NCBI RefSeq assembly: GCF_050948175.1
Contig: NW_027490260.1
Coordinates: 248,001 to 312,000, forward strand
Direction of reading: 5' to 3'
Origin: Xylocopa sonorina
Lineage: Eukaryota; Arthropoda; Insecta; Hymenoptera; Apidae
DNA: 64,000 nt
The notes under the pieces were generated by a model. It was not told the origin of the DNA and made no database searches. It worked only from the letters and a program-made list of their open reading frames with translations. Position numbers and translations under genes: made by a program. Shown here piece after piece: positions 52,301 through 64,000 of this stretch; within the stretch, counting starts at the first letter, position 1; the number at the start of each line of letters is the position of its first letter.

Positions 52301-54556
52301 CATTTGAAGTGTAGACGAGGAATACATAACACTTCGCAAATCATATTATATCTTACCATGAACCATAGAAATGAGATGCGATATCGCGTTTTAAGAATCA
52401 TAAGAACTCTATTGCTACGATACGTAGACATCTGCAAACGCTATTTCCTAGCGAGGAAGTGTCGCATTTACATTCATTTGAAGTGTAGACGAGGAATACA
52501 TAACACTTCGCAAATCATGTTATATCTTACCATGGAACATAGAAATGAGATGCGATATCGCGTTTTAAGAAGCATTAGAAATCTATTGCTACGATACATA
52601 GACATCTGCAAACGCTATTTCTTTGCAAGGAAGTGTCGCACTTACATTCATTTGAAGTGTAGACGAGGAATACATAACATTTCGCAAATCATATTATATC
52701 TTAGCATGAAACATAGAAATGAGATGCGATATCGCGTTTTAAGAAGCATTAGAATTCTATTGCTACGATAGGTAGACATCTGCAAACTCTATTTCCTTGC
52801 AAGGAAGTGTCGCATTTACATTCATTTGAAGTGTAGACGAGGAATACATAACACTTCGCAAATCATATTATATCTTACCATGAAACATAGAAATGAGTTG
52901 CGATATCGCGTTTTAAGAATCATAAGAACTCTATTGTTACGATACGTAGACATCTGCAAACGTTATTTCCTTGCAAGGATGTAGCGCATTTACGTTCATT
53001 TGAATCGTAGACGAGGAATGCATAACACTTCGCAATGAATATTATATCTTACCATGAAACATAGAAATGAGATGCGATATCGCGTTTTAAGAAGCATTAG
53101 AACTCTATTGCTACGATACCTAGACATCTGCAGACGCTATTTCCTAGCAAGGAAGTGTCGCATTTACATTCATTTGAAGTGTATACGAGGAATACACGAC
53201 ACTTCGCAAATCATAATATATCTTACCATGAAACATAGAAATGAGATGCGATATCGCGTTTTAAGAAGCATTAGAAATCTATTGCTACGATACGTAGACA
53301 TCTGCAAACGCTATTTCCTTGCAAGGAAGTGTCGCATTTACACTCATTTGAAGTGTAGACGAGGGATACATAGCACTTCGCAAATCATATTGTATCTTAC
53401 CATGAATCATAGAATTGAGATGCGATATCGCGTTTTAAGAATCATAAGAACTCTATTGCTTCGATACGTAGACATCTGCAAACGCTATTTCCTAGCGAGG
53501 AAGTGTCGCATTTACATTCATTTGAAGTGTAGACGAGGAATACATAACACTTCGCAAATCATGTTATATCTTACCATGAAACATAGAAATGAGATGCGAT
53601 ATCGCGTTTTAAGAAGCATTAGAAATCTATTGCTACGATACGTAGACATCTGCAAACGCTATTTCTTTGCAAGGAAGTGTCGCATTTACATTCATTTGAA
53701 GTGTAGACGAGGAATACATAACATTTCGCAAATCATATTATATCTTAGCATGAAACATAGAAATGAGATGCGATATCGCGTTTTAAGAAGCATTAGAATT
53801 CTATTGCTACGATAGGTAGACATCTGCAAACTCTATTTCCTTGCAAGGAAGTGTCGCATTTACATTCATTTGAAGTGTAGACGAGGAATACATAACACTT
53901 CGCAAATCATATTATATCTTACCATGAACCATAGAAATGAGATGCGATATCGCGTTTTAAGAATCATAAGAACTCTATTGCTACGATACGTAGACATCTG
54001 CAAACGCTATTTCCTAGCGAGGAAGTGTCGCATTTACATCCATTTGAAGTGTAGACGAGGAATACATAACACTTCGCAAATCATGTTATATCTTACCATG
54101 AAACATAGAAATGAGATGCGATATCGCGTTTTAAGAAGCATAAGAACTCTATTGCTACGATACGTAGACATCTGCAAACGCTATTTCCGAGCGAGGAAGT
54201 GTCGCATTTACATTCATTTGACGTGTAGACGTGGAATACATGACACTTCGCAAATCATATTATATCATACCATGAAACATAGAAATGAGATGCGTTATCG
54301 CGTTTTAAGAAGCATTAGAACTCTATTGCTACGATACCTAGACATCAGCAGGCGCTATTTCCTAGCAAGGAAGTGTCGCATTTACATTCATTTGAAGTGT
54401 AGACGAGGAATACATGACACTTCGTAAATCATATTATATCTTACCATGAAACATAGAAATGAGATGCGATATCGCCTTTTAAGAAGCATTAGAACACTAT
54501 TGCTGCGATACCTAGACATCTGCAGACGCTATTTCCTAGCAAGGAAGTGTCGCATT
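49366..54556 (+). repeat. Large segmental duplication of about 5.2 kb, copy 2
   Basis: This is the partner of 42060-47250. One internal replacement is visible. At about 51900-52000 copy 2 has CGTAG...CTAGCGAGG and CATAACAC, where copy 1 has CTGCGATACCTAG and CATTCGAAGTG. This is a gene-conversion-like patch of roughly one monomer. Other differences include CATGGAACATAG near 52534 and GACATCAGCAGGCGC near 54350. Confidence 0.75.
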
Positions 54557-56133
54557 TACATTCATTCGAAGTGTAGACGAGGAATACATGACACTTCGCA
54601 AATCATATTATATCTTACCATGAAACATAGAAATGAGATGCGATATCGCCTTTTAAGAAGCATTAGAAATCTATTGCTACGATACGTAGACATCTGCAAT
54701 CGCTATTTCCTTGCAAGGAAGTGTCGCATTTACATTCATTTGAAGTGTAGACGAGGAATACATAACACTTCGCAAATCATATTGTATCTTACCATGAATC
54801 ATAGAATTGAGATGCGATATCGCGTTTTAAGAATCATAAGAACTCTATTGCTACGATACGTAGACATCTGCAAACGCTATTTCCTAACGAGGAAGTGTCG
54901 CATTTACATTCATTTGAAGTGTAGACGAGGAATACATAACACTTCGCAAATCATATTATATCTTACCATGAACCATAGAAATGAGATGCGATATCGCGTT
55001 TTAAGAATCATAAGAACTCTATTGCTACGATACGTAGACATCTGCAAACGCTATTTCCTAGCGAGGAAGTGTCGCATTTACATTCATTTGAAGTGTAGAC
55101 GAGGAATACATAACACTTCGCAAATCATGTTATATCTTACCATGAAACATAGAAATGAGATGCGATATCGCGTTTTAAGAAGCATTAGAAATCTATTGCT
55201 ACGATACATAGACATCTGCAAACGCTATTTCTTTGCAAGGAAGTGTCGCACTTACATTCATTTGAAGTGTAGACGAGGAATACATAACATTTCGCAAATC
55301 ATATTATATCTTAGCATGAAACATAGAAATGAGATGCGATATCGCGTTTTAAGAAGCATTAGAATTCTATTGCTACGATAGGTAGACATCTGCAAACTCT
55401 ATTTCCTTGCAAGGAAGTGTCGCATTTACATTCATTTGAAGTGTAGACGAGGAATACATAACACTTCGCAAATCATATTATATCTTACCATGAAACATAG
55501 AAATGAGTTGCGATATCGCGTTTTAAGAATCATAAGAACTCTATTGTTACGATACGTAGACATCTGCAAACGTTATTTCCTTGCAAGGATGTGGCGCATT
55601 TACGTTCATTTGAATCGTAGACGAGGAATGCATAACACTTCGCAATGAATATTATATCTTACCATGAAACATAGAAATGAGATGCGATATCGCGTTTTAA
55701 GAAGCATTAGAACTCTATTGCTACGATACCTAGACATCTGCAGACGCTATTTCCTAGCAAGGAAGTGTCGCATTTACATTCATTTGAAGTGTATACGAGG
55801 AATACACGACACTTCGCAAATCATAATATATCTTACCATGAAACATAGAAATGAGATGCGATATCGCGTTTTAAGAAGCATTAGAAATCTATTGCTACGA
55901 TACGTAGACATCTGCAAACGCTATTTCCTTGCAAGGAAGTGTCGCATTTACACTCATTTGAAGTGTAGACGAGGAATACATAGCACTTCGCAAATCATAT
56001 TGTATCTTACCATGAATCATAGAATTGAGATGCGATATCGCGTTTTAAGAATCATAAGAACTCTATTGCTTCGATACGTAGACATCTGCAAACGCTATTT
56101 CCTAGCGAGGAAGTGTCGCATTTACATTCATTT
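54446..56133 (+). repeat. Third partial copy of the 44.5-46.2-kb block
   Basis: This block matches 44530-46217 at an offset of 9916 and, from about 54620, 52010-53523 at 2610 (15 x 174). At about 54480-54570 it agrees with the first copy (TTGCTGCGATACC, CATTCGAAGTG), not the second. The second copy is therefore the one that was patched. Private changes include TCCTAACGAGG near 54890. It diverges at CATTTGGAGTGTAG near 56133. Confidence 0.7.
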
Positions 56134-58711
56134 GGAGTGTAGACGAGGAATACATAACACTTCGCAAATCATATTATATCTTACCATGAATCATAGAATT
56201 GAGATGCGATATCGCGTTTTAAGAAGCATTGGAACTCTATTGCTGCGATACCTAGACATCTGCAGACGCTATTTCCTAGCAAGGAAGTGTCGCATTTACA
56301 TTCATTTGAAGTGTAGACGAGGAATACATGACACTTCGCAAATCATATTATATCTTACATTGAAACATAGAAATGAGATGCGATATCGCGTTTAAGAAGC
56401 AATAGAACTCTATTGCTACGATACGTAGACATCTGCAAACGCAATTTCCTTGCAAGGAAGTGTCGCATTTACATTCATTTGAAGTGTAGACGAGGAATAC
56501 ATAACACTTCGCAAATCATATTATATCTTACCATGAATCATAGAATTGAGATGCGATATCGCGTTTTAAGAATCATAGGAACTCTATTGCTACGATACGT
56601 AGACATCTGCAAGCGCTATTTCCTAGCGAGGAAGTGTAGCATTTACATTCATTTGAAGTGTAGACGAGGAATACATAACACTTCGCAAATCATATTATAT
56701 CTTACCATGAAACATAGAAATGAGATGCGATATCGCGTTTTAAGAAGCATTAGAACTCTATTGCTACGATACGTAGACATCTGCAAGCGCTATTTCCTTG
56801 TAAGGAAGTGTCGTATTTACATTCCTTTGAAGTGAATACGAGGTTTACATGACACTTCGCAATGAATATTATATCTTGTCATGAAACATAGATGTGAGAT
56901 GCAATATCTCGTTTTAAGAAGCATTAGAAATCTATTGCTACGATGCGTAGACATCTGCAAACGCTATTTCTTTGCAAGGAAGTGTCGCATTTACATTCAT
57001 TTGAAGTGTAGACGAGGAATACATGACACTTCGCAAATCATATTATATCATACCATGAAACATAGAAATGAGATGCGTTATCGCATTTTAAGAAGCATTA
57101 GAACTCTATTACTACGATACCTAGACATCTGCAGACGCTATTTCCTACCAAGGAAGTGTCGCATTTACATTCATTTGAAGTGTAGACGAGGAATACATGA
57201 CACTTCGCAAATCATATTATATCTTACCATGAAACATAGAAATGAGATGCGATATCGCCTTTTAAGAAGCATTAGAACACTATTGCTGCGATACCTAGAC
57301 ACCTGCAGACGCTATTTCCTAGCAAGGAAGTGTCGCATTTACATTCTTTTGAAGTGTAGACGAGGAATACATGACACTTCGCAAATCATATTATATCTTA
57401 CATTGAAACATAGAAATGAGATGCGATATCGCGTTTATGAAGCAATAGAACTCTATTGCTACGATACGTAGACATCTGCAAACGCTATTTCTTTGCAAGG
57501 AAGTGTCGCATTTACATTCATTTGAAGTGTAGACGAGGAATACATAACACTTCGCAAATCATATTATATCTTACCATGCATCATAGAATTGAGATGCGAT
57601 ATCGCGTTTTAAGAATCGTTAGAACTCTATTGCTACGATACGTAGACATCTGCAAACGCTATTTCCTTGCAAGGAATTGTCGCATTTACAATCATTTGAA
57701 GTGTAGAAGAGTAATACATAACACTTCGCAAATCATATAATATCTTACCATGAAACATAGAAATGAGATGCGATATCGCGTTTTAAGAAGCATCAGAAAT
57801 CTATTGCTACGATACGTAGACATCTGCAAACGCTATTTCTTTGCAAGGAAGTGTCGCATTTACATTCATTTGAAGTGTAGACGTGGAATACATAACACTT
57901 CGCAAATCATATTATATCTTACCATGGACCATAGAAATGAGATGCGATATGGCGTTTTAAGAATCATAAGAACTCTATTGCTACGATACGTAGACATCTG
58001 CAAACGCTATTTCCGAGCGAGGAAGTGTCGCATTTACATTCATTTGAATCGTAGACGTGGAATGCATAACACTTCGCAATGAATATTATGTCTTATCATG
58101 AAACATAGATATGAGATGCAATATCTCGTTTTAAGAAGCATTAGAAATCTATTGCTACGATGCGTAGACATCTGCAAACGCTATTTCTTTGCAAGGAAGT
58201 GTCGCATTTACATTCATTTTAAGTGTAGACGAGGAATACATAACACTTCGCTAATCATGTTACATGTTACCATGAAACATAGAAATGAGATGCGATATCG
58301 CGTTTTAAGAAGCATTAGAACTCTATTGCTACGATACCTAGACATCCGCAGACGCTATTTCCTACCAAGGAAGTGTCGCATTTACATTCATTTGAAGTGT
58401 AGACGAGGAATACATGACACGTCGCAAATCATATTATATCTTACCATGAAACATAGGAATGAGATGCGATATCGCGTTTTAAGAAGCATTAGAAATCTAT
58501 TGCTACGATACGTAGACATCTGCAAACGCTATTTCTTTGCAAGGTAGTGTCGCATTTACATTCATTTGAAGTGTAGACGAGGAATACATAACACTTCGCA
58601 ATCCATATTATATCTTACCATGAATCATAGAATTGAGATGCGATATCGCGTTTTAAGAATCATAAGAACTCTATTGCTACGATACGTAGACATCTGCAAA
58701 CTCAATTTCCT

Positions 58712-59358
58712 TGCAAGGAAGTGTCGCATTTACATTCATTTGAAGTGTAGACGAGGAATACATAACACTTCGCAAATCATATTATATCTTACCATGAATC
58801 ATAGAATTGAGATGCGATATCGCGTTTTAAGAATCATAAGAACTCTATTGCTACGATACGTAGACATCTGCAAACGCTATTTCCTTGCAAGGAAGTGTCG
58901 CATTTACATTCATTTGAAGTGTAGACGAGGAATACATAACACTTCGCAAATCATATAATATCTAACCATGAAACATAGAAATGAGATGCGATATCGCGTT
59001 TTAAGAATCATAAGAACTCTATTGCTACGATACCTAGACATCTGCAAACGTTATTTCCTAGCGAGGAAGTGTCGCATTTACATTCATTTGAAGTGTAGAC
59101 GAGGAATACATAACACTTCGCAAATCATAATATATCTTACCATGAAACATAGAAATGAGATGCTATATCGCGTTTTAAGAAGCATTAGAATTCTATTGCT
59201 ACGATACCTAGACATCTGCAAACGCTATTTCCTAGCAAGGAAGTGTCGCATTTACATTCATTTGAATCGTAGACGTGGAATGCATAACACTTCGCAATGA
59301 ATATTATATCTTATCATGAAACATAGATATGAGATGCAATATCTCGTTTTAAGAAGCA
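58712..59358 (+). repeat. 645-bp block, copy 1
   Basis: This block matches 59408-60054 at +696 (4 monomers). It contains ATGAATCATAGAATTGAG, CATATAATATC, AAACGTTATTTCC, ATCATAATATATC, GAGATGCTATATC and CGTAGACGTGGAATGC in that order. Copy 1 alone has ATCTAACCATG near 58960. Confidence 0.65.
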
Positions 59359-59407
59359 CTAGAAATCTATTGCTACGATGCGTAGACATCTGCAAACGCT
59401 ATTTCTT

Positions 59408-60054
59408 TGCAAGGAAGTGTCGCATTTACATTCATTTGAAGTGTAGACGAGGAATACATAACACTTCGCAAATCATATTATATCTTACCATGAATCATAG
59501 AATTGAGATGCGATATCGCGTTTTAAGAATCATAAGAACTCTATTGCTACGATACGTAGACATCTGCAAACGCTATTTCCTTGCAAGGAAGTGTCGCATT
59601 TACATTCATTTGAAGTGTAGACGAGGAATACATAACACTTCGCAAATCATATAATATCTTACCATGAAACATAGAAATGAGATGCGATATCGCGTTTTAA
59701 GAATCATAAGAACTCTATTGCTACGATACCTAGACATCTGCAAACGTTATTTCCTAGCGAGGAAGTGTCGCATTTACATTCATTTGAAGTGTAGACGAGG
59801 AATACATAACACTTCGCAAATCATAATATATCTTACCATGAAACATAGAAATGAGATGCTATATCGCGTTTTAAGAAGCATTAGAATTCTATTGCTACGA
59901 TACCTAGACATCTGCAAACGCTATTTCCTAGCAAGGAAGTGTCGCATTTACATTCATTTGAATCGTAGACGTGGAATGCATAACACTTCGCAATGAATAT
60001 TATATCTTATCATGAAACATAGATATGAGATGCAATATCTCGTTTTAAGAAGCA
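59408..60054 (+). repeat. 645-bp block, copy 2
   Basis: This is the copy at +696 from 58712. It is followed by an extra monomer carrying the unusual CGTAGAAGTGGAATGC near 60138. Confidence 0.65.
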
Positions 60055-60679
60055 TTAGAAATCTATTGCTACGATACCTAGACATCTGCAAACGCTATTT
60101 CCTAGCAAGGAAGTGTCGCATTTACATTCATTTGAATCGTAGAAGTGGAATGCATAACACTTCGCAATGAATATTATATCTTATCATGAAACATAGATAT
60201 GAGATGCAATATCTCGTTTTAAGAAGCACTAGAAATCTATTGCTACGATGCGTAGACATCTGCAAACGCTATTTCTTTGCAAGGAAGTGTCGCATTTACA
60301 TTCATTTGAAGTGTAGACGAGGAATACATAACACTTCGCAAATCATATTATATCTTACCATGAATCATAGAATTGAGATGCGATATCGCGTTTTAAGAAT
60401 CATATGAACTCTATTGCTACGATACCTAGACATCTGCAAACGCTATTTCCTTGCAAGGAAGTGTCGCATTTACATTCATTTGGAGTGTAGACGAGGAATA
60501 CATGGCACTTCGCAAATCATATTATACCTTACCATGAAACATAGAAATGAGATGCGATATCGCGTTTTAAGAATCATAAGAACTCTATTGCCACGATACG
60601 TAGACATCTGCAAACGCTATTTCCTTGCAAGGATGTGTCGCATTTTGCATTCATTTGAATCGTAGACGAGGAATGCATA

Positions 60680-61664
60680 ACACTTCGCAATGAATATTAT
60701 ATCTTATCATGAAACATAGATATGAGATGCAATATCTCGTTTTAAGAAGCATTTGAACTCTATTGCTTCGATACGTAGACATCTGCAAACGCTATTTCCT
60801 TGCAAGGAAGTGTCGCATTTACTTTCAATTGAATCGTAGACGAGGAATGCATAACACTTCGCATTGAACATTATATCTAACCATGAAACATAGAAATGAG
60901 ATGCGATATCGCGTTTTAAGAAGCATTAGAACTCTATTGCTACGATAGGTAGACATCTGCAAACGCTATTTCCTTGCAAGGAAGAGTCGCATTTACATTC
61001 ATTGGAAGTGTAGACGAGGAATACATAACACTTCGCAAATCATATTATATCTTGCCATGAATCATAGAAATGAGATGCGATCTCGCGTTTTAAGAAGCAT
61101 TTGAACTCTATTGCTTCGATACGTAGACACCTGCAAACGCTATTTCCTTGCAAGGAAGTGTCGCATTTACATTCATTTGAAGTGTAGACGAGGAATACAT
61201 GACACTTCGCAAATCATATTATATGTTACCATGAAACATAGAAATGAGATGCGATATCGCGTTTTAAGAAGCATTAGAAAACTATTGCTACGATACGTAG
61301 ACATCTGCATACGCTATTTCCTAGCGAGGAAGTATCGCATTCACTTTCATTTGAAGTGTAGACGAGGAATACATAACACTTCGCAAATCATGTTATATCT
61401 TACCATGAAACATAGAAATGAGATGCGATATCGCGTTTTAAGAAGCTTTAGATCACTATTGCTACGATACCTAGACATCTGCAGACGCTATTTCCTAGCA
61501 AGGAAGTGTCGCGTTTACATTCATTTGAAGTGTAGACGAAGAATACATGACACTTCGCAAATCATATTATATCTTACCATGAAACATAGAAATGAGAGGC
61601 GATATCGCGTTTTAAGAAGCAATAGAACTCTATTGCTACGATACTTAGACATCTGCAGACGCTA
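60680..61664 (+). repeat. 10-mer-spaced duplication of about 985 bp, copy 1 (offset 1740)
   Basis: This block matches 62420-63404. Shared markers are TACTTTCAATTGAATCG, GAACATTATATCTAACC, GGAAGAGTCGC, CATTGGAAGTG, GATCTCGCG, CTGCATACGC, AAGTATCGCATTCACTTTC, GAAGCTTTAGATCAC and GAGAGGCGATATC. Copy 1 differs at GCATTGAAC (60853) and GACACCTGC (61127). Confidence 0.7.
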
Positions 61665-61670
61665 TTTCTT

Positions 61671-62317
61671 TGCAAGGAAGTGTCGCATTTACATTCATTT
61701 GAAGTGTAGACGAGGAATACATAACACTTCGCAAATCATATTATATCTTACCATGAATCATAGAATTGAGATGCGATATCGCGTTTTAAGAATCATAAGA
61801 ACTCTATTGCTACGATACGTAGACATCTGCAAACGCTATTTCCTTGCAAGGAAGTGTCGCATTTACATTCATTTGAAGTGTAGACGAGGAATACATAACA
61901 CTTCGCAAATCATATAATATCTTACCATGAAACATAGAAATGAGATGCGATATCGCGTTTTAAGAATCATAAGAACTCTATTGCTACGATACCTAGACAT
62001 CTGCAAACGTTATTTCCTAGCGAGGAAGTGTCGCATTTACATTCATTTGAAGTGTAGACGAGGAATACATAACACTTCGCAAATCATAATATATCTTACC
62101 ATGAAACATAGAAATGAGATGCTATATCGCGTTTTAAGAAGCATTAGAATTCTATTGCTACGATACCTAGACATCTGCAAACGCTATTTCCTAGCAAGGA
62201 AGTGTCGCATTTACATTCATTTGAATCGTAGACGTGGAATGCATAACACTTCGCAATGAATATTATATCTTATCATGAAACATAGATATGAGATGCAATA
62301 TCTCGTTTTAAGAAGCA
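61671..62317 (+). repeat. 645-bp block, copy 3
   Basis: This is the copy at +2263 from copy 2 (13 monomers plus the one inserted base near 60643). It extends in parallel with copy 2 for roughly another 95 bases. It sits between the two copies of the 10-mer duplication. Confidence 0.65.
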
Positions 62318-62419
62318 TTAGAAATCTATTGCTACGATACCTAGACATCTGCAAACGCTATTTCCTAGCAAGGAAGTGTCGCATTTACATTCATTTGAAT
62401 CGTAGACGTGGAATGCATA

Positions 62420-63404
62420 ACACTTCGCAATGAATATTATATCTTATCATGAAACATAGATATGAGATGCAATATCTCGTTTTAAGAAGCATTTGAACTC
62501 TATTGCTTCGATACGTAGACATCTGCAAACGCTATTTCCTTGCAAGGAAGTGTCGCATTTACTTTCAATTGAATCGTAGACGAGGAATGCATAACACTTC
62601 GCAATGAACATTATATCTAACCATGAAACATAGAAATGAGATGCGATATCGCGTTTTAAGAAGCATTAGAACTCTATTGCTACGATAGGTAGACATCTGC
62701 AAACGCTATTTCCTTGCAAGGAAGAGTCGCATTTACATTCATTGGAAGTGTAGACGAGGAATACATAACACTTCGCAAATCATATTATATCTTGCCATGA
62801 ATCATAGAAATGAGATGCGATCTCGCGTTTTAAGAAGCATTTGAACTCTATTGCTTCGATACGTAGACATCTGCAAACGCTATTTCCTTGCAAGGAAGTG
62901 TCGCATTTACATTCATTTGAAGTGTAGACGAGGAATACATGACACTTCGCAAATCATATTATATGTTACCATGAAACATAGAAATGAGATGCGATATCGC
63001 GTTTTAAGAAGCATTAGAAAACTATTGCTACGATACGTAGACATCTGCATACGCTATTTCCTAGCGAGGAAGTATCGCATTCACTTTCATTTGAAGTGTA
63101 GACGAGGAATACATAACACTTCGCAAATCATGTTATATCTTACCATGAAACATAGAAATGAGATGCGATATCGCGTTTTAAGAAGCTTTAGATCACTATT
63201 GCTACGATACCTAGACATCTGCAGACGCTATTTCCTAGCAAGGAAGTGTCGCGTTTACATTCATTTGAAGTGTAGACGAAGAATACATGACACTTCGCAA
63301 ATCATATTATATCTTACCATGAAACATAGAAATGAGAGGCGATATCGCGTTTTAAGAAGCAATAGAACTCTATTGCTACGATACTTAGACATCTGCAGAC
63401 GCTA
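62420..63404 (+). repeat. 10-mer-spaced duplication of about 985 bp, copy 2
   Basis: This is the partner of 60680-61664. The match ends where CGCTATTTCCTAGCGAGG replaces CGCTATTTCTTTGCAAGG, at the palindromic 88-101 region of the monomer. Confidence 0.7.
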
Positions 63405-63745
63405 TTTCCTAGCGAGGAAGTATCGGATTCACATTCATTTGAAGTGTAGACGAGGAATAACATAACACTTCGCAAATCATGTTATATCTTACCATGAAAC
63501 ATAGAAATGAGATGCGATATCGCGTTTTAAGAATCATATGAACTCTATTGCTACGATACCTAGACATCTGCAGACGCTATTTCCTAGCGAGGAAGTATCG
63601 GATTCACATTCATTTGAAGTGTAGACGAGGAATAACATAACACTTCGCAAATCATGTTATATCTTACCATGAAACATAGAAATGAGATGCGATATCGCGT
63701 TTTAAGAATCATATGAACTCTATTGCTACGATACCTAGACATCTG
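63396..63745 (+). repeat. Tandem pair of identical-looking 175-bp monomers
   Basis: Units 63396-63570 and 63571-63745 are 175 bp apart. Both have AGTATCGGATTCAC and the same one-base insertion in GGAATAACATAAC (near 63460 and 63635). A shared insertion shows that the monomer mutated first and was then duplicated as a single unit. This is the simplest duplication step in the window. Confidence 0.8.
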
Positions 63746-64000
63746 CAAACGCTATTTCCTTGCAAGGAAGTGTCGCATTTACATTCATTTGAATCGTAGA
63801 CGAAGAATGCATAACACTTCGCAATGAATATTATATCTTGTCATGAAACATAGATATGAGATGCAATATCTCGTTTTAAGAAGCATTTGAACTCTATTGC
63901 TTCGATACGTAGACATCTGCAAACGCTATTTCCTTGCAAGGAAGTGTCGCATTTACATTCAATTGAAGTGTAGACGAGGAATACATAACACTTCGCAAAT

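Larger units (their letters stand above)
1..64000 (+). repeat. Satellite DNA array, 174-bp monomer, about 368 head-to-tail copies
   Basis: The sequence repeats every 174 bases from the first base to the last, always in the same orientation. The landmark ATGAAACATAGAAATGAG, or a close variant, recurs at multiples of 174, for example at 2769, 3117, 4509, 7292, 8162, 9728, 12338, 14078, 20690, 29042, 38266, 45748 and 53054. Counting positions from that ATG, the common monomer has 64 G+C in 174 bases (36.8%) and 8 CpG. Both ends of the window lie inside the array, so its true length is unknown. No unique sequence, mobile element or microsatellite interrupts it. Such arrays in eukaryotes normally form centromeric, pericentromeric or subtelomeric heterochromatin; which applies here cannot be told from sequence alone. 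I do not recognise the family. Confidence 0.97.
56134..64000 (+). repeat. Array segment 7: irregular end with short-range duplications
   Basis: Monomers here are more mixed, with single-base deletions near 56390 (GCGTTTAAGAAG) and 57433 (GCGTTTATGAAG) and an insertion near 60643 (CATTTTGCATTC). Half-C junctions with CACTTCGCAATGAATATT are frequent (about 56860, 58077, 59296, 59992, 60166, 60676, 62255, 62427 and 63820). GAATTGAG variants persist. The higher-order units here are short (4-mer and 10-mer) and are listed separately. Confidence 0.6.

Noticed and set aside
1..64000. CRISPR array
   Set aside because: There are no unique spacers between short repeats. The whole 174 bp repeats, and no cas-like gene is present.
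1..64000. Repeat-domain protein gene (such as a zinc-finger or leucine-rich family) because of regularly spaced Cys, Arg and Leu
   Set aside because: The spacing follows from the DNA period. No conserved metal-binding or solenoid motif is apparent, and stops interrupt most units.
1..64000. tRNA, rRNA or snRNA gene clusters in tandem
   Set aside because: I see no tRNA A/B boxes in a foldable context, no 5S-like internal control region and no rRNA-like conserved stretches in the monomer.
1..64000. Telomeric or simple-sequence repeats
   Set aside because: No run of short units such as TTAGG or TTAGGG was seen anywhere in the window.

Overview
The whole 64-kb window is one uninterrupted satellite DNA array. 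I see no protein-coding gene, tRNA, rRNA, transposon, CRISPR array or unique-sequence island. The basic unit is a 174-bp monomer, with about 368 copies, all head-to-tail in the same orientation. A consensus that I counted by eye has 64 G+C in 174 bases (about 37% GC) and 8 CpG dinucleotides, more than base composition predicts. A homogeneous array of this size and monomer length is typical of a eukaryotic centromeric, pericentromeric, subtelomeric or heterochromatic satellite. The undepleted CpG argues against a heavily methylated vertebrate or plant genome and fits an invertebrate such as an insect better. That host guess is inference; I do not recognise the satellite family or species.

Monomers fall into recurrent types. 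Type A carries CCTAG / CTGCAG / TTCCTAGCAAGGAA. Type B carries CGTAG / CTGCAAAC / TTCCTTGCAAGGAA, the last a perfect 14-bp palindrome. A third sequence, the C module, is diverged, about 110-120 bp long and out of phase with the monomer boundary. It lacks the GATATC site present in most monomers. Mixed A/B types show that recombination falls inside monomers.

Above the monomer there are several layers of higher-order repeats and segmental duplications, all close to exact multiples of 174 bp. Bases 1-6.5 kb are rich in C modules, with a 7-mer (1218-bp) duplication. Bases 6.5-17.9 kb are nearly free of C modules and hold a 44-mer-spaced (7656-bp) pair and three copies of a roughly 1.8-2.0-kb block. 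Bases 17.9-24.4 kb are a transition zone. Bases 24.4-37.9 kb hold successive higher-order units of 16, 18, 14 and 16 monomers and then a broken one. Bases 37.9-40.0 kb hold two tandem 6-mers (1044 bp) with no difference in the stretches I compared. Bases 40-56 kb hold a large duplication spaced 7306 bp apart, with a third partial copy. Bases 56-64 kb hold short 4-mer and 10-mer duplications and a final tandem pair of 175-bp monomers.

One forward reading frame stays open for up to 508 codons because 174 is 3 x 58 and one phase of the common monomer has no stop. I judge this a by-product of the repeat length and not a gene. Small clusters of single-base indels near 0.2-1.0 kb, 33.9-34.0 kb and 47.4-47.8 kb look more like assembly or consensus errors than biology. 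Nothing works together here as genes do. The interest lies in the repeat hierarchy, the palindromic motifs and the record of unequal exchange.
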